Part shown: one piece after another, positions 1-8,080 of the stretch
Position numbering within the stretch: position 1 is the stretch's first letter
Layout: the number at the start of each line of letters is the position of its first letter
Assembly (NCBI RefSeq): GCF_900111765.1
Contig: NZ_FOIB01000007.1
Span: 124,001-188,000, forward strand
Length of the DNA stretch: 64,000 bases
Direction of reading: 5' to 3'
DNA from: Myxococcus fulvus
GTDB lineage: Bacteria; Myxococcota; Myxococcia; Myxococcales; Myxococcaceae
The notes under the pieces: generated by a model
Told to the model about the DNA's origin: nothing
The model's database searches: none
The model's input: the letters and a program-made list of their open reading frames with translations, nothing else
Program-made: the position numbers and the translations under genes

Positions 1-133
1 ACGGACTTCAATGCGAGCTTCCTGGCGGCGCTCGGTGATTGGCGCAACGGGGGCCGTTGTGCGCAAGAATCGGGCGGGACGGAGAAGGCCACCCGCTGAC
101 GAGGGCTCGCGGACCATGGAGGACCAAGGCGTC

Positions 134-1015
134 ATGACGAGCCCGGCCTTGCGCCGGGTGCTCGAGGCCACGGTGGCCCGCGCCTATCCGGAGATCGCCA
201 CGGGTGGGCGTGACAAGGTCGCCATCCTCCAGGCGGTCCTGGATGCGCATGGCTGGCGCCCGGTGCTGGAGTTGGGGCTCACGCTGCGGACCCTGTCCGC
301 GCATCCCGTGCTGCGCGCGCTCGGGGCCGGGGCGACTCCGTGGCACACGATGGAGCGGTGGCAGACACTCGAGCGGTTCCTGCACTCGCGTCACCGCACC
401 CGGTTCGTCGAGCGCGACGTGAACCTCACGCGGATGACCCTCCATCACGTGGCCATCGATGGGGGCAGGATTCGCGCGGTCAATGACCTGTTCATCTGGG
501 GCGTGCTGATTGCGGTCCTGGAGTCAGCGGGCTTCACGGGGCTCACCGTGTCGCTCGAGTCGACGGAAGGGCGCTCCGTCGTCATCCATGGAGGGCGGGG
601 ACCGAAGGTGCTGCCGGCGAAGACCGACGTGGCGACCTTCGCCTGGAAGGCCCCCCGGCACATTCCTGTTCGCGAGAGTCCGCCTTCAGGTGAGGAGTCG
701 GGCTCTGTTCGGGACAGGCTCCAGCAGCTCATGCGCGTGGACCTGTTGCATCCCTGGACGCTGGAGGAGAGCGCACAGCGGCTCATCCTCTCCCGGCGAG
801 GGCTTCAGCGTGCCTTGCAGGAGGAGGGGACGACCTTCTCGGAGACGTTGCAGCGCACGCGGGTCGAGGCCGCGCATGCGCTGCTCGGTGAGCCGGAGCT
901 GACCTTGACGGATGTGGCGTTCTGCACGGGCTTCGCCGACCAGGCCCATTTCTCGCGGACGTTCCGCAAGTTCAACGAGGTCCCACCATCCGCACTGCGA
1001 GGGCTCCTGCGATAG
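134..1015 (+). CDS. AraC-family transcriptional regulator
   Basis: The last ~100 residues form an AraC/XylS double helix-turn-helix: a first helix pair around WTLEESAQRL, and the typical second one with DVAFCTGFADQAHFSRTFRKF. The ~180-residue N-terminal half is not a recognisable cupin; it is probably a sensor or dimerisation domain, and I cannot name its ligand. I chose ATG 134 (293 aa) because GGAGG lies 11 bases upstream; in-frame ATGs at 116 and 11 would add 6 or 41 unconvincing Arg-rich residues. It ends 7 bases before the convergent lectin gene. Regulating that neighbour is possible but nothing in the sequence demonstrates it. Confidence 0.85.
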   Translation: MTSPALRRVLEATVARAYPEIATGGRDKVAILQAVLDAHGWRPVLELGLTLRTLSAHPVLRALGAGATPWHTMERWQTLERFLHSRHRTRFVERDVNLTRMTLHHVAIDGGRIRAVNDLFIWGVLIAVLESAGFTGLTVSLESTEGRSVVIHGGRGPKVLPAKTDVATFAWKAPRHIPVRESPPSGEESGSVRDRLQQLMRVDLLHPWTLEESAQRLILSRRGLQRALQEEGTTFSETLQRTRVEAAHALLGEPELTLTDVAFCTGFADQAHFSRTFRKFNEVPPSALRGLLR

Positions 1016-1022
1016 CTGTCGG

Positions 1023-1424
1023 TCAGCCCTGGTCGCCGCGGAAGCCGATGGGGCCTTCGCCGTTATAGGTCATGGTCCCCGTGAGGGATTGGCCGCCGTT
1101 GGGGGAGTTCAGGTCGAGATTGATGACGTTCTGCCCCTGCCGCGAGCCGAGGACGAAGGTGCCGCCCGGATTCCACGGCGCGTTCGGCCCGCCCCACTGG
1201 TTCTCCACGGTGTAGTTGTTCGGACTGGTGAGGGTTCCCCGGAAGCCGATGGGGCCCTCGCCGTTGTACGTCATGGTTCCCGTCAGGGTCTTTCCTCCAT
1301 CTGCGGAGGAGACCTTCATGGCGATGACGTTCTGCTTGTCGCGACCACCAATCTTCCAGGTGCCACCCGGGTTCCAAGGAGCCGACGAGCCACCCCATTG
1401 GTTCTGGACCTTGTATGAAGACAT
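1023..1424 (-). CDS. OAA-family mannose-binding lectin, homologue of myxobacterial haemagglutinin (two repeats)
   Basis: This 133-residue protein is two tandem ~66-residue repeats. Each contains NQWGG..APWNPGGT near its start and TLTGTMTYNGEGPIGFRG at its end. That is the signature of the Oscillatoria agardhii agglutinin family, whose members bind high-mannose glycans through two sites at opposite ends of a single beta-barrel. Myxococcus MBHA has four such repeats; this protein has two, like the cyanobacterial OAA. There is no signal peptide, as in the family. The start ATG at 1424 has AGGAG about 8 bases upstream. MBHA is known to be produced during development; whether this copy is cannot be told here, and I saw no sigma-54-type promoter (GG-N10-GC) in its leader by eye. 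Confidence 0.93.
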   Translation of the reverse strand: MSSYKVQNQWGGSSAPWNPGGTWKIGGRDKQNVIAMKVSSADGGKTLTGTMTYNGEGPIGFRGTLTSPNNYTVENQWGGPNAPWNPGGTFVLGSRQGQNVINLDLNSPNGGQSLTGTMTYNGEGPIGFRGDQG

Positions 1425-1721
1425 ACTTGGCACTCCTGTGTTTGTGGGTTGAGGGCCCAAAGACAGGCTTTCGTCCAACGTCAATCCGGGTGGGAGGCGC
1501 CTGGAGCTGTCTCTGGGGTGCGCGGAGGATAAACAGGTCGCGTCTGGGGATGAGGCGAAAATCATCAAGTGTGGATGGGTGATCAACTGGGTATGCAATT
1601 GGGGCTAGCCCTCCGGTCCCGGGTCTCTGAGTGGAAGTCCCCTTGGAGTGCGGTGTGGACGCTCCCGGCGGGCCGGCGTAGGGTCCGCGCCGGTTCCACC
1701 CTTTCTCCCGAGTGAGCACCC

Positions 1722-2615
1722 ATGGTCTCGGCCATCTTCAATCCGGCCCGTTGGAAGCCCGTCGAGGGCCCCAAGTTCAAGGACATCACCTTCCACCGCG
1801 CGGTGGACCAGGGCACCGTCCGCATCGCGTTCAACCGCCCCGAGGTGCGCAACGCCTTCCGCCCCCGCACTGTCGACGAGCTGTCCCGCGCCCTCGAAGC
1901 CACCCGCTTCATGACCGACGTCGGCTGCGTCCTCATCACCGGCAATGGCCCGTCCCCCAAGGACGGAGGCTGGGCGTTCTGCTCCGGCGGTGACCAGCGC
2001 ATCCGCGGCAAGGACGGCTACAAGTACGAAGGCGAAGAGGGCGAGTCCGACCCCGCCCGCCTCGGCCGCCTCCACATCCTCGAGGTCCAGCGGCAGATCC
2101 GCTTCCTCCCCAAGGCCGTCATCGCCGTCGTCCCCGGCTGGGCCGTAGGCGGCGGACACAGCCTCCATGTCGTCTGCGACATGACCATCGCCAGCCAGGA
2201 ACACGCCGTCTTCAAGCAGACCGACGCCGACGTCGCCAGCTTCGACGGCGGCTACGGCTCCGCGCTCCTTGCCCGACAGATCGGCCAGAAGCGCGCCCGG
2301 GAGATCTTCTTCGTCGGAGCCAACTACTCCGCCCAGGAGGCCTTCCAGATGGGCATGGTCAACGCCGTGGTCCCCCACGAGAAGCTCGAGGACTTCGCGC
2401 TCGAGTGGGCCGCGGAGATCAACACCAAGAGCCCCACCGCCATCAAGATGCTCAAGTACGCCTTCAACCTGCCCGATGACGGCATGGTCGGCCAGCAGCT
2501 CTTCGCCGGCGAGGCCACCCGCCTGGCCTACGGCACCGACGAAGCCCAGGAGGGCCGCGACGCCTTCGTCCAGAAGCGCAAGCGCGACTTCAAGCGCTTC
2601 CCCTGGTCCTACTGA
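1722..2615 (+). CDS. menB: 1,4-dihydroxy-2-naphthoyl-CoA synthase
   Basis: MenB performs the Dieckmann-type ring closure of o-succinylbenzoyl-CoA in menaquinone synthesis. This 297-residue crotonase-fold protein has the MenB-specific FCSGGDQRIRGKDGYKYE stretch, the oxyanion-hole segment PGWAVGGGHSLH, the DADVASFDGGYGSALLARQ block, and the C-terminal RKRDFKRFPWSY that reaches over a neighbouring active site in the hexamer. Length matches the family. No other men gene is adjacent, so the pathway is dispersed. The ATG at 1722 follows a GAGTGAG ribosome-binding sequence. Confidence 0.95.
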   Translation: MVSAIFNPARWKPVEGPKFKDITFHRAVDQGTVRIAFNRPEVRNAFRPRTVDELSRALEATRFMTDVGCVLITGNGPSPKDGGWAFCSGGDQRIRGKDGYKYEGEEGESDPARLGRLHILEVQRQIRFLPKAVIAVVPGWAVGGGHSLHVVCDMTIASQEHAVFKQTDADVASFDGGYGSALLARQIGQKRAREIFFVGANYSAQEAFQMGMVNAVVPHEKLEDFALEWAAEINTKSPTAIKMLKYAFNLPDDGMVGQQLFAGEATRLAYGTDEAQEGRDAFVQKRKRDFKRFPWSY

Positions 2616-2622
2616 AGCCCCG

Positions 2623-2652
2623 ACCCGCTTCGGTGTCTCCCGGAGCGGGTCG
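2623..2652 (+). terminator. Hairpin terminator after menB
   Basis: GACCCGCTTCGG (2623-2634) pairs with CCGGAGCGGGTC (2641-2652) across a 6-base loop. The single imperfect pair is G-U in + strand RNA but A-C in the opposite RNA, so the hairpin favours menB transcription. It sits between convergent genes. There is no T-tract, as is common at this GC content. Confidence 0.6.
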
Positions 2653-2666
2653 CGACGTCCCTGGCC

Positions 2667-3077
2667 CTACGCCGTGACGACCACCGAATCGGCCGAGCGC
2701 TTCGAGGGACCGTGGAACACGGCCTCGATGTTGTTCCCATCCGGGTCCAACATGAACGCCGCGTAGTAGCCAGGGTGGTACGGCCGCTCACCCGGCGCGC
2801 CGTTGTCCTTCCCACCCGCGGCGAGCGCCGCTTCGTAGATGCGGTGCACCGTATCGCGGTCCTTCGCCTGGAAGGCCAGGTGCACGCTGGAGCTCTTCGT
2901 CGCGCCCGGGTCCACCGGAGACACGAACAGCTCGTCCGCGAAGAAGTGCCCCGGCCCGTGCGCGCCGATGGGGATGCCCAGCACCCCCAGGATGGCCTGA
3001 TAGAACCGCCGGCTGGCCTCCAAGTCCCGGGTGCGCAGGTGCACGTGGTCGAACATCCGGCCGCGATGGAATTCCAT
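2667..3077 (-). CDS. VOC-family (glyoxalase/bleomycin-resistance fold) protein
   Basis: A 136-residue single-domain vicinal-oxygen-chelate protein. It opens with MFDHVHLRTRDLEASRRFYQ, carries the central pair of beta-alpha-beta-beta-beta units, and ends with the metal-site segment FMLDPDGNNIEAVFH. Candidate metal ligands are the His in HVHL, the His in SSVHLAF and the Glu in NIEAVF. Substrate cannot be assigned; family members include dioxygenases, isomerases and resistance proteins. A GGAGAG ribosome-binding site precedes ATG 3077. It is divergent from the gene at 3142. Confidence 0.85.
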   Translation of the reverse strand: MEFHRGRMFDHVHLRTRDLEASRRFYQAILGVLGIPIGAHGPGHFFADELFVSPVDPGATKSSSVHLAFQAKDRDTVHRIYEAALAAGGKDNGAPGERPYHPGYYAAFMLDPDGNNIEAVFHGPSKRSADSVVVTA

Positions 3078-3141
3078 GGTTGCTCTCCGCCGATTTGTGC
3101 ACCCCTAATGGGGTACGCGTGTGAGGAGGCGCGAGGCTGCC

Positions 3142-4092
3142 ATGAAACCCCACTTCCTGACGTTCTTCTGTGAGCTGGCACCGGGTCCGCTCGGCGAACT
3201 GTTCGACACTGAAGGCGTCCTCGAGGACCTGCGCGAGATGCGCGCGGGCGTGAGCCTGGGGCTCGTGGATCTGACGGGTGAGCGCGCCCAGGTCGTCCGC
3301 CGCCTCAATCGCGAGGGCATCCCCGTCACCGCGTGGCTCCTGCTCCCTCCCGAGCAGGGCTACTGGTTCCACGCCGGCAACATCGTGCAGGCCCGCGCGC
3401 GCTACGAGGCCTTCCGCACCTGGTCCGCCCAGCATGACCTCAAGTGGTCCAGCGTGGGCCTGGACATCGAGCCCGACATCGAGGAGCTGCGCCGCTGGGC
3501 CCGCGCGCCCCTGCGAAGCCTCCCGGGACTGCTGTCGCGCCTCATCCTGCGAGGAGGTCGCTCGCGCGACGCCAAGGCCGGCTACCGCGCGCTCGTCGAG
3601 CGCATCCGCGCGGATGGCCACAAGGTGGACACGTACCAGTTCCCCTTCATCGTCGACGAGCGCCAGGCGCGCTCCTCCGTCCTGCGCCGCGTGGCGGGCA
3701 TGCTGGATGTGCCCACGGACCGCGAGGTGCTGATGCTCTACACCAGCTTCGTGCGCCCCCAGGGCCCGGCGTTGCTGTGGAGCTACGCGCCCGGCTCCAC
3801 CTCCATCGCCGTGGGCAGCACGGGCGGCGGCGTGGAGCTGCCGGGGCTGCTCGCATCAGCGCCGCTGGATTGGACCGAGCTGTCGAGAGACCTGCGACTG
3901 GCGGTGCGGTGGACGCACGACCTGCACGTGTTCAGTCTGGAGGGCTGCGTGAAGCAGGGCTTCCTGCCCCGGCTGCGCGACTTCAACTGGGACGCGCCCG
4001 TGGAGCCGCCCTGGGTGGACTCCCGCCGCGTGGACGCCGTGCGCCGGGCCGCGCGCAGCGTGCTCGGCGTGTCGGGCCGCCTGCTGCGCTGA
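3142..4092 (+). CDS. Uncharacterised protein, possible TIM-barrel hydrolase-like
   Basis: This 316-residue cytoplasmic protein has no signal peptide or membrane segment and I do not recognise the family. Alternating strand-helix sections such as SLGLVDLTGE, IPVTAWLLLP, SSVGLDIEPDIEEL, DTYQFPFIVDE and REVLMLYTSF resemble a beta/alpha barrel. An acidic strand end (GLDIEPDIE) sits where a glycosidase-like barrel would carry catalytic acids; this is only an impression. ATG 3142 (MKPHFL) is preferred to the in-frame 3121 because the family-like part begins there. It stands alone between divergent and downstream genes. Confidence 0.6.
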   Translation: MKPHFLTFFCELAPGPLGELFDTEGVLEDLREMRAGVSLGLVDLTGERAQVVRRLNREGIPVTAWLLLPPEQGYWFHAGNIVQARARYEAFRTWSAQHDLKWSSVGLDIEPDIEELRRWARAPLRSLPGLLSRLILRGGRSRDAKAGYRALVERIRADGHKVDTYQFPFIVDERQARSSVLRRVAGMLDVPTDREVLMLYTSFVRPQGPALLWSYAPGSTSIAVGSTGGGVELPGLLASAPLDWTELSRDLRLAVRWTHDLHVFSLEGCVKQGFLPRLRDFNWDAPVEPPWVDSRRVDAVRRAARSVLGVSGRLLR

Positions 4093-4245
4093 AGCGAGCA
4101 GGGCAGCGCACATCCGGCGGGAGGGAAGGCGCCTCGCGTCAATGTGAGCCGGCGGACGGGAAGGGTTGACGCTCGGGGCGCACGGCAGTGTCATGCGCCC
4201 CGATTCCCCGAGCTTCAAGCCCCGCGGGCTCGGGATGGGAACGCC

Positions 4246-7200
4246 ATGACCGACCCCTGTCCGACGTCGAAGCTCCTCGGCGCGCTCGTGCTCTCCACGA
4301 GCCTGCTCACGGCCGCCCCCGCCGTGGCCGCCGCGCCCGTCCACTCCACCACCGTCCCCAACGGAGGCTTCGAGACCGCGGGCGGCGCCTCGTCCGTGCC
4401 CGCGTTCTGGACGGCGCGGGGCTCGGGCAAGGTGTCCTCGAGCGGCGCGAGCAAGGCGGAGGGCTCCCGCGGCCTGCTCATCGAGAGCCCGCAGGGTGGG
4501 GGAGAGACCACCGTCGAGTCCGGCGAGCTGAAGCTCCAGGTCGGCCAGCTCTATCGGCTGAGCGCGTGGGTGCGCACCAAGGACGTCCAGGCGGATCCGC
4601 TCGCGCGCTATCCCACGCCCCACGGCGCGTGCGTCTCGATGAAGAGCTTCCCCTTCACCAACTGCACGCCCGCCACCAGCGCGGACTCAGGGGGCCGCGC
4701 CTCCGTCGTCTTCTTCGCCACCCAGGCCACCGACCGCGTGCAGCTCCACCTGGGCCGCAACGGCAAGGCCACCGGCTCGGTCTGGTACGACGACGTGCGC
4801 ATCGAGCCCGTGGAGGACATCAACGCGTATGTGCCGCTCGAGTCCGTGCGCTGGGCGGGCAAGGGCTTCCGCTACGACGACGGCGGGTGGATCTACGTCC
4901 ACATCGAGGGCGACCCGTACGAGCGCGGCCACCAGTTCGGTGAGCTGGTGCCGCAGGAGATCGTCCGCTACATGGAGAAGCTCGGCGTCCAGAAGGACAA
5001 GGCCGACCCGGCGAAGGGCTGGAGCCACCAGCGGCTGCTCGCGGACTCGCTCTTCCTGCGCAAGTTCGACCCCGAGTACCTGGAGGAGATGAAGGGCATC
5101 GCCGACGGCGCCAACAAGGCCGGGGCGAAGTTCAAGGACCGCGCGCTGGACCTCATCGACATCGTCACCCTCAACACCGCCGTGGACGCGGGCCAGCTCG
5201 AGGAGGCCAACCGCGCCACCTCCACCTCGCTGTCCGGCCGCACCTTCCTCAAGGCCGAGGACGAGGCCGAGCGCGGAGGGAAGGGGGACCACTGCTCGTC
5301 CTTCGTCGCCACGAAGTCCGCCACCAAGGATGGCCGCGCCATCATGGGGCAGATCTTCATGTGGAACGGCTACACCGGCGTCCACTGGGACGTGGTGCTC
5401 GACGTGCAGCCCACGCGCGGCCACCGCTTCGTGATGCAGACCTTCCCCGGCGGCATCCACAGCGGCGCGGACTGGTTCATCAACGCCGCGGGCATCGTCA
5501 TCGGCGAGACGACGGTGGGCCAGACGCCGTTCGACCCGAACGGCACACCGCAGAGCAACCGCATCCGCAAGGCCGCGCAGTACGCGTCCTCCATCGACGA
5601 CGTCGCGCGCATCATGAAGGACCAGAACAACGGCCTGTACACCAACGACTGGACGCTCGCGGACACGAAGACGGACGAGGGCGCGTGCCTGCTGCTCGGC
5701 ACGAAGAAGACGCGCCTGTGGCGCACCGGCAGCAAGGGCAACGCCGCCGACACGCCGGGCAACCTCAAGGACTTCATCTGGGCGAACAACAACAACCGCG
5801 ACCTGGAGGTCCGCAAGGAGTCCGTCTCCAACCCGGACAACGCCCCCGCGGACCTGGCCTTCAACACGTGGAACCGCGACATCGCCTTCTGGGAGTACTA
5901 CCAGCAACACGGCAAGAAGGGCTTCGACCTGGACTCGGCCATCCGGATGCTGGCCTCCAGCCCCATCAACCGGCCCCACGCGTGCGACGGGAAGATCACC
6001 ACGTCCGAGATGGCCGAGAAGATGATGTTCCTGGCCCACTACGGGAAGACGACGCTGCGCGAGAAGATGATTGGCAGCCGCTTCATGCCGGACCTTCCCG
6101 GCGCCACGCCGCACCTGTCCCTGGGCTACACGACGTTCAGCCCCCTCTACGTCTCCGCGAAGCTCAAGCAGGCCCAGAAGACGTGGAAGGCGCCCGAGGA
6201 GCCGCAGGCCCTCAAGCGTGACTTCTCCCGCGTGAAGGACGCCGTGGGCTTCGACGACAAGCTGCTGTGGTCCAACACCCTCTTCCCCGCGACGGATGGC
6301 GAGAACTGGCTGGTCAGCGGCACCGCCGCGTACTGGAAGCTGCTCAAGGACGTCTCCGGGCAGGAGGGCAAGCAGGACAAGGCGTTCGAGACGCAGCGGG
6401 ACGTGCTCGCGGACCTCAATGACCGCTTCCTCTTCACCACCTCGCGCGAGGCGGACGTCGCGCCGGCCACCGCGAAGACGGAGTACGGGCGCTACGGCAC
6501 GTACCTGGTGCCTCGGGTCAAGGGCACCTTCGCGCTGCACCAGCTGCGCCTGCTCGTGGGCAACGAGGGCTTCAGCAAGGTGATGAACGCGGTGCACGCG
6601 AAGTACGCGAACAAGGACATCACCACCGCGGACTTCAAGCGCCTGGCGCAGGAGGCGTCGGGCAAGGACGTGGGCGCCTTCGTCGGCCAGTGGCTGGAGC
6701 GCACGGGTTTGCCCCAGCCTCGCTTCAAGGCGAGCGCGGCGCAGGTGAAGGACGGCTACGAGGTGACGCTGAAGGTGGAGCAGCCGGGCCCCAAGCCCTG
6801 GCACTTCGTCACGCTGGTGGAGGTGCGGACCGCGAAGGGCTCCACGCTGGAGCGCATCGAGGTGAAGGGCACGGCCAACGAGACCTTCGTCCTGAAGACG
6901 GCGGAGGCGCCGGTGCGCGTGGTGTTCAACGCGGGCAACGACGTGCCCGTGGTGCGTGAGCGCTTCCAGGTGCTGGGCAACCAGACGGACGCGTGGGAGC
7001 GGCTGCTGCTGGTACACGGCACCGCGCGCCAGACGGAGTCCATGCGCACGCTGGCGCTCGGCTACCGCGAGGTGCTCGCGGATGTGTTCACCGAGCGGCT
7101 GGTGCCCATCGCGCCGGACGCCGAGGTGACGGACGCGCAGCTGGCGGACCGCGACCTGGTCCTCTTCGGCGGCGCGGAGGACAACGCGCTGCTCGCCCGA

Positions 7201-7563
7201 CTGGCCTCGGAGAAGAAGCTCCCCGTGGAGCTGGGGAAGCGCTACTTCCGCTGGCAGGGGAAGACCTACGGGCGCCCGGATGACGGCATCGCGATGGCGC
7301 TGCCCAACCCGTGGAACCCGAAGCGCGCGATGTACCTCTACGTCGCGAACAGCGGCCTCCAGTTGTGGCAGATGACACGGACCTATCAGCGCAACCTGCA
7401 GGGCTGGGCCGTGTTCCGCGGCGGGGACGTGGCGACGAAGGGGTTCCACGACCTGGATGCGTTGTCGCAGGACGTCGCGGTGACTCCGGCTCCGGCCGCG
7501 CCCGCGACGCCGGCACCCGCGACTCCCGCGCCGGTGCCGGCTCCGGTGATGGGCCAGCGCTGA
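4246..7563 (+). CDS. Secreted C45-family (acyltransferase/amidohydrolase-like) protein with binding module and aminopeptidase-like tail
   Basis: A 1105-residue exported protein. Residues 1-29 form a signal peptide (VLSTSLLTAAPAVAA). Residues ~35-190 look like a beta-sandwich binding module (NGGFE..., SVWYDDVRIEP). Residues ~200-640 match the C45/phospholipase B-like Ntn-hydrolase family: C350 in GDHCSSFVATK is the candidate nucleophile that would be exposed by self-cleavage, followed by GRAIMGQ, GGIHSGADWFINAAGI and GETTVGQTPFD. Residues ~770-850 resemble the C-terminal part of M1 aminopeptidases (DITTADFKRLAQEASGKDV, VGQWLERTGLP), but no HExxH was found. The tail is a Pro-Ala repeat. The native substrate, an amide or lipid, is unknown. 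Confidence 0.75.
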   Translation: MTDPCPTSKLLGALVLSTSLLTAAPAVAAAPVHSTTVPNGGFETAGGASSVPAFWTARGSGKVSSSGASKAEGSRGLLIESPQGGGETTVESGELKLQVGQLYRLSAWVRTKDVQADPLARYPTPHGACVSMKSFPFTNCTPATSADSGGRASVVFFATQATDRVQLHLGRNGKATGSVWYDDVRIEPVEDINAYVPLESVRWAGKGFRYDDGGWIYVHIEGDPYERGHQFGELVPQEIVRYMEKLGVQKDKADPAKGWSHQRLLADSLFLRKFDPEYLEEMKGIADGANKAGAKFKDRALDLIDIVTLNTAVDAGQLEEANRATSTSLSGRTFLKAEDEAERGGKGDHCSSFVATKSATKDGRAIMGQIFMWNGYTGVHWDVVLDVQPTRGHRFVMQTFPGGIHSGADWFINAAGIVIGETTVGQTPFDPNGTPQSNRIRKAAQYASSIDDVARIMKDQNNGLYTNDWTLADTKTDEGACLLLGTKKTRLWRTGSKGNAADTPGNLKDFIWANNNNRDLEVRKESVSNPDNAPADLAFNTWNRDIAFWEYYQQHGKKGFDLDSAIRMLASSPINRPHACDGKITTSEMAEKMMFLAHYGKTTLREKMIGSRFMPDLPGATPHLSLGYTTFSPLYVSAKLKQAQKTWKAPEEPQALKRDFSRVKDAVGFDDKLLWSNTLFPATDGENWLVSGTAAYWKLLKDVSGQEGKQDKAFETQRDVLADLNDRFLFTTSREADVAPATAKTEYGRYGTYLVPRVKGTFALHQLRLLVGNEGFSKVMNAVHAKYANKDITTADFKRLAQEASGKDVGAFVGQWLERTGLPQPRFKASAAQVKDGYEVTLKVEQPGPKPWHFVTLVEVRTAKGSTLERIEVKGTANETFVLKTAEAPVRVVFNAGNDVPVVRERFQVLGNQTDAWERLLLVHGTARQTESMRTLALGYREVLADVFTERLVPIAPDAEVTDAQLADRDLVLFGGAEDNALLARLASEKKLPVELGKRYFRWQGKTYGRPDDGIAMALPNPWNPKRAMYLYVANSGLQLWQMTRTYQRNLQGWAVFRGGDVATKGFHDLDALSQDVAVTPAPAAPATPAPATPAPVPAPVMGQR

Positions 7564-8080
7564 CGCGCCGACCGCGCGGCGAGCCCAGGTGAGGGGCTCG
7601 TCGTGGAGGGCTCGGCGGGTGTCGAGACCCGGTGCGCACCGTCGCCGTGGCGGACCGAGAGGCACTGAAGGGACCGATGGTCATCGGTGCCTGGCTCTCG
7701 CCCTCGTGGCGGACCGCGAGGCGAGCCTTGCGTCATGGAGAGGCCCGCTGGCCGCGCCCGCTGTCCCGATAGGGGCCGCTCTCGTCGGAGGGTCACTCTG
7801 GACGCCGTGGGTGTGACGCCGGGCCCATGCCGATGCTGTCGCGATGGGTCGTCATGGAGCACTGAGGGAGCACGGGCTCTCACGCTCGGAGCGACCCGTG
7901 AGGGGCTCGCCGGGCTGCTCTGGTGGAGACCTGCGCGAGAGCCTGGGAAGAGGGGAATGACCCGGATGGCATGACCCGAGGAATAGGGTGGCCTCCCGTG
8001 TGTTTTTCCCGCCTGCCTGGATGGACGCCGGCCCTTCGGGTCCGGCAGATTCCGGCGTCCCCCAATTCTCCCGGAGCCTC
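7564..8080. other. Non-coding interval before the M13 peptidase gene
   Basis: There are 517 bases without a convincing gene; the short open frames lack family features and ribosome-binding sites. The interval contains short direct repeats: GTGAGGGGCTCG at 7589 and 7898, and GTGGCGGACCG at 7647 and 7706. Its last 60 bases hold the inverted repeat described separately. It may be decayed coding DNA or a long leader. Confidence 0.5.
8023..8060 (+). promoter_or_regulatory. Inverted repeat in the leader of the M13 peptidase gene
   Basis: GGACGCCGG (8023-8031) pairs perfectly with CCGGCGTCC (8052-8060). An alternative inner hairpin, GCCGGCCC-TTCG-GGTCCGGC (8028-8047 region), uses part of the same bases, so the two folds exclude each other. 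The repeat lies 13 bases upstream of the GGAG ribosome-binding site and could act as a leader switch or an operator. Confidence 0.35.
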
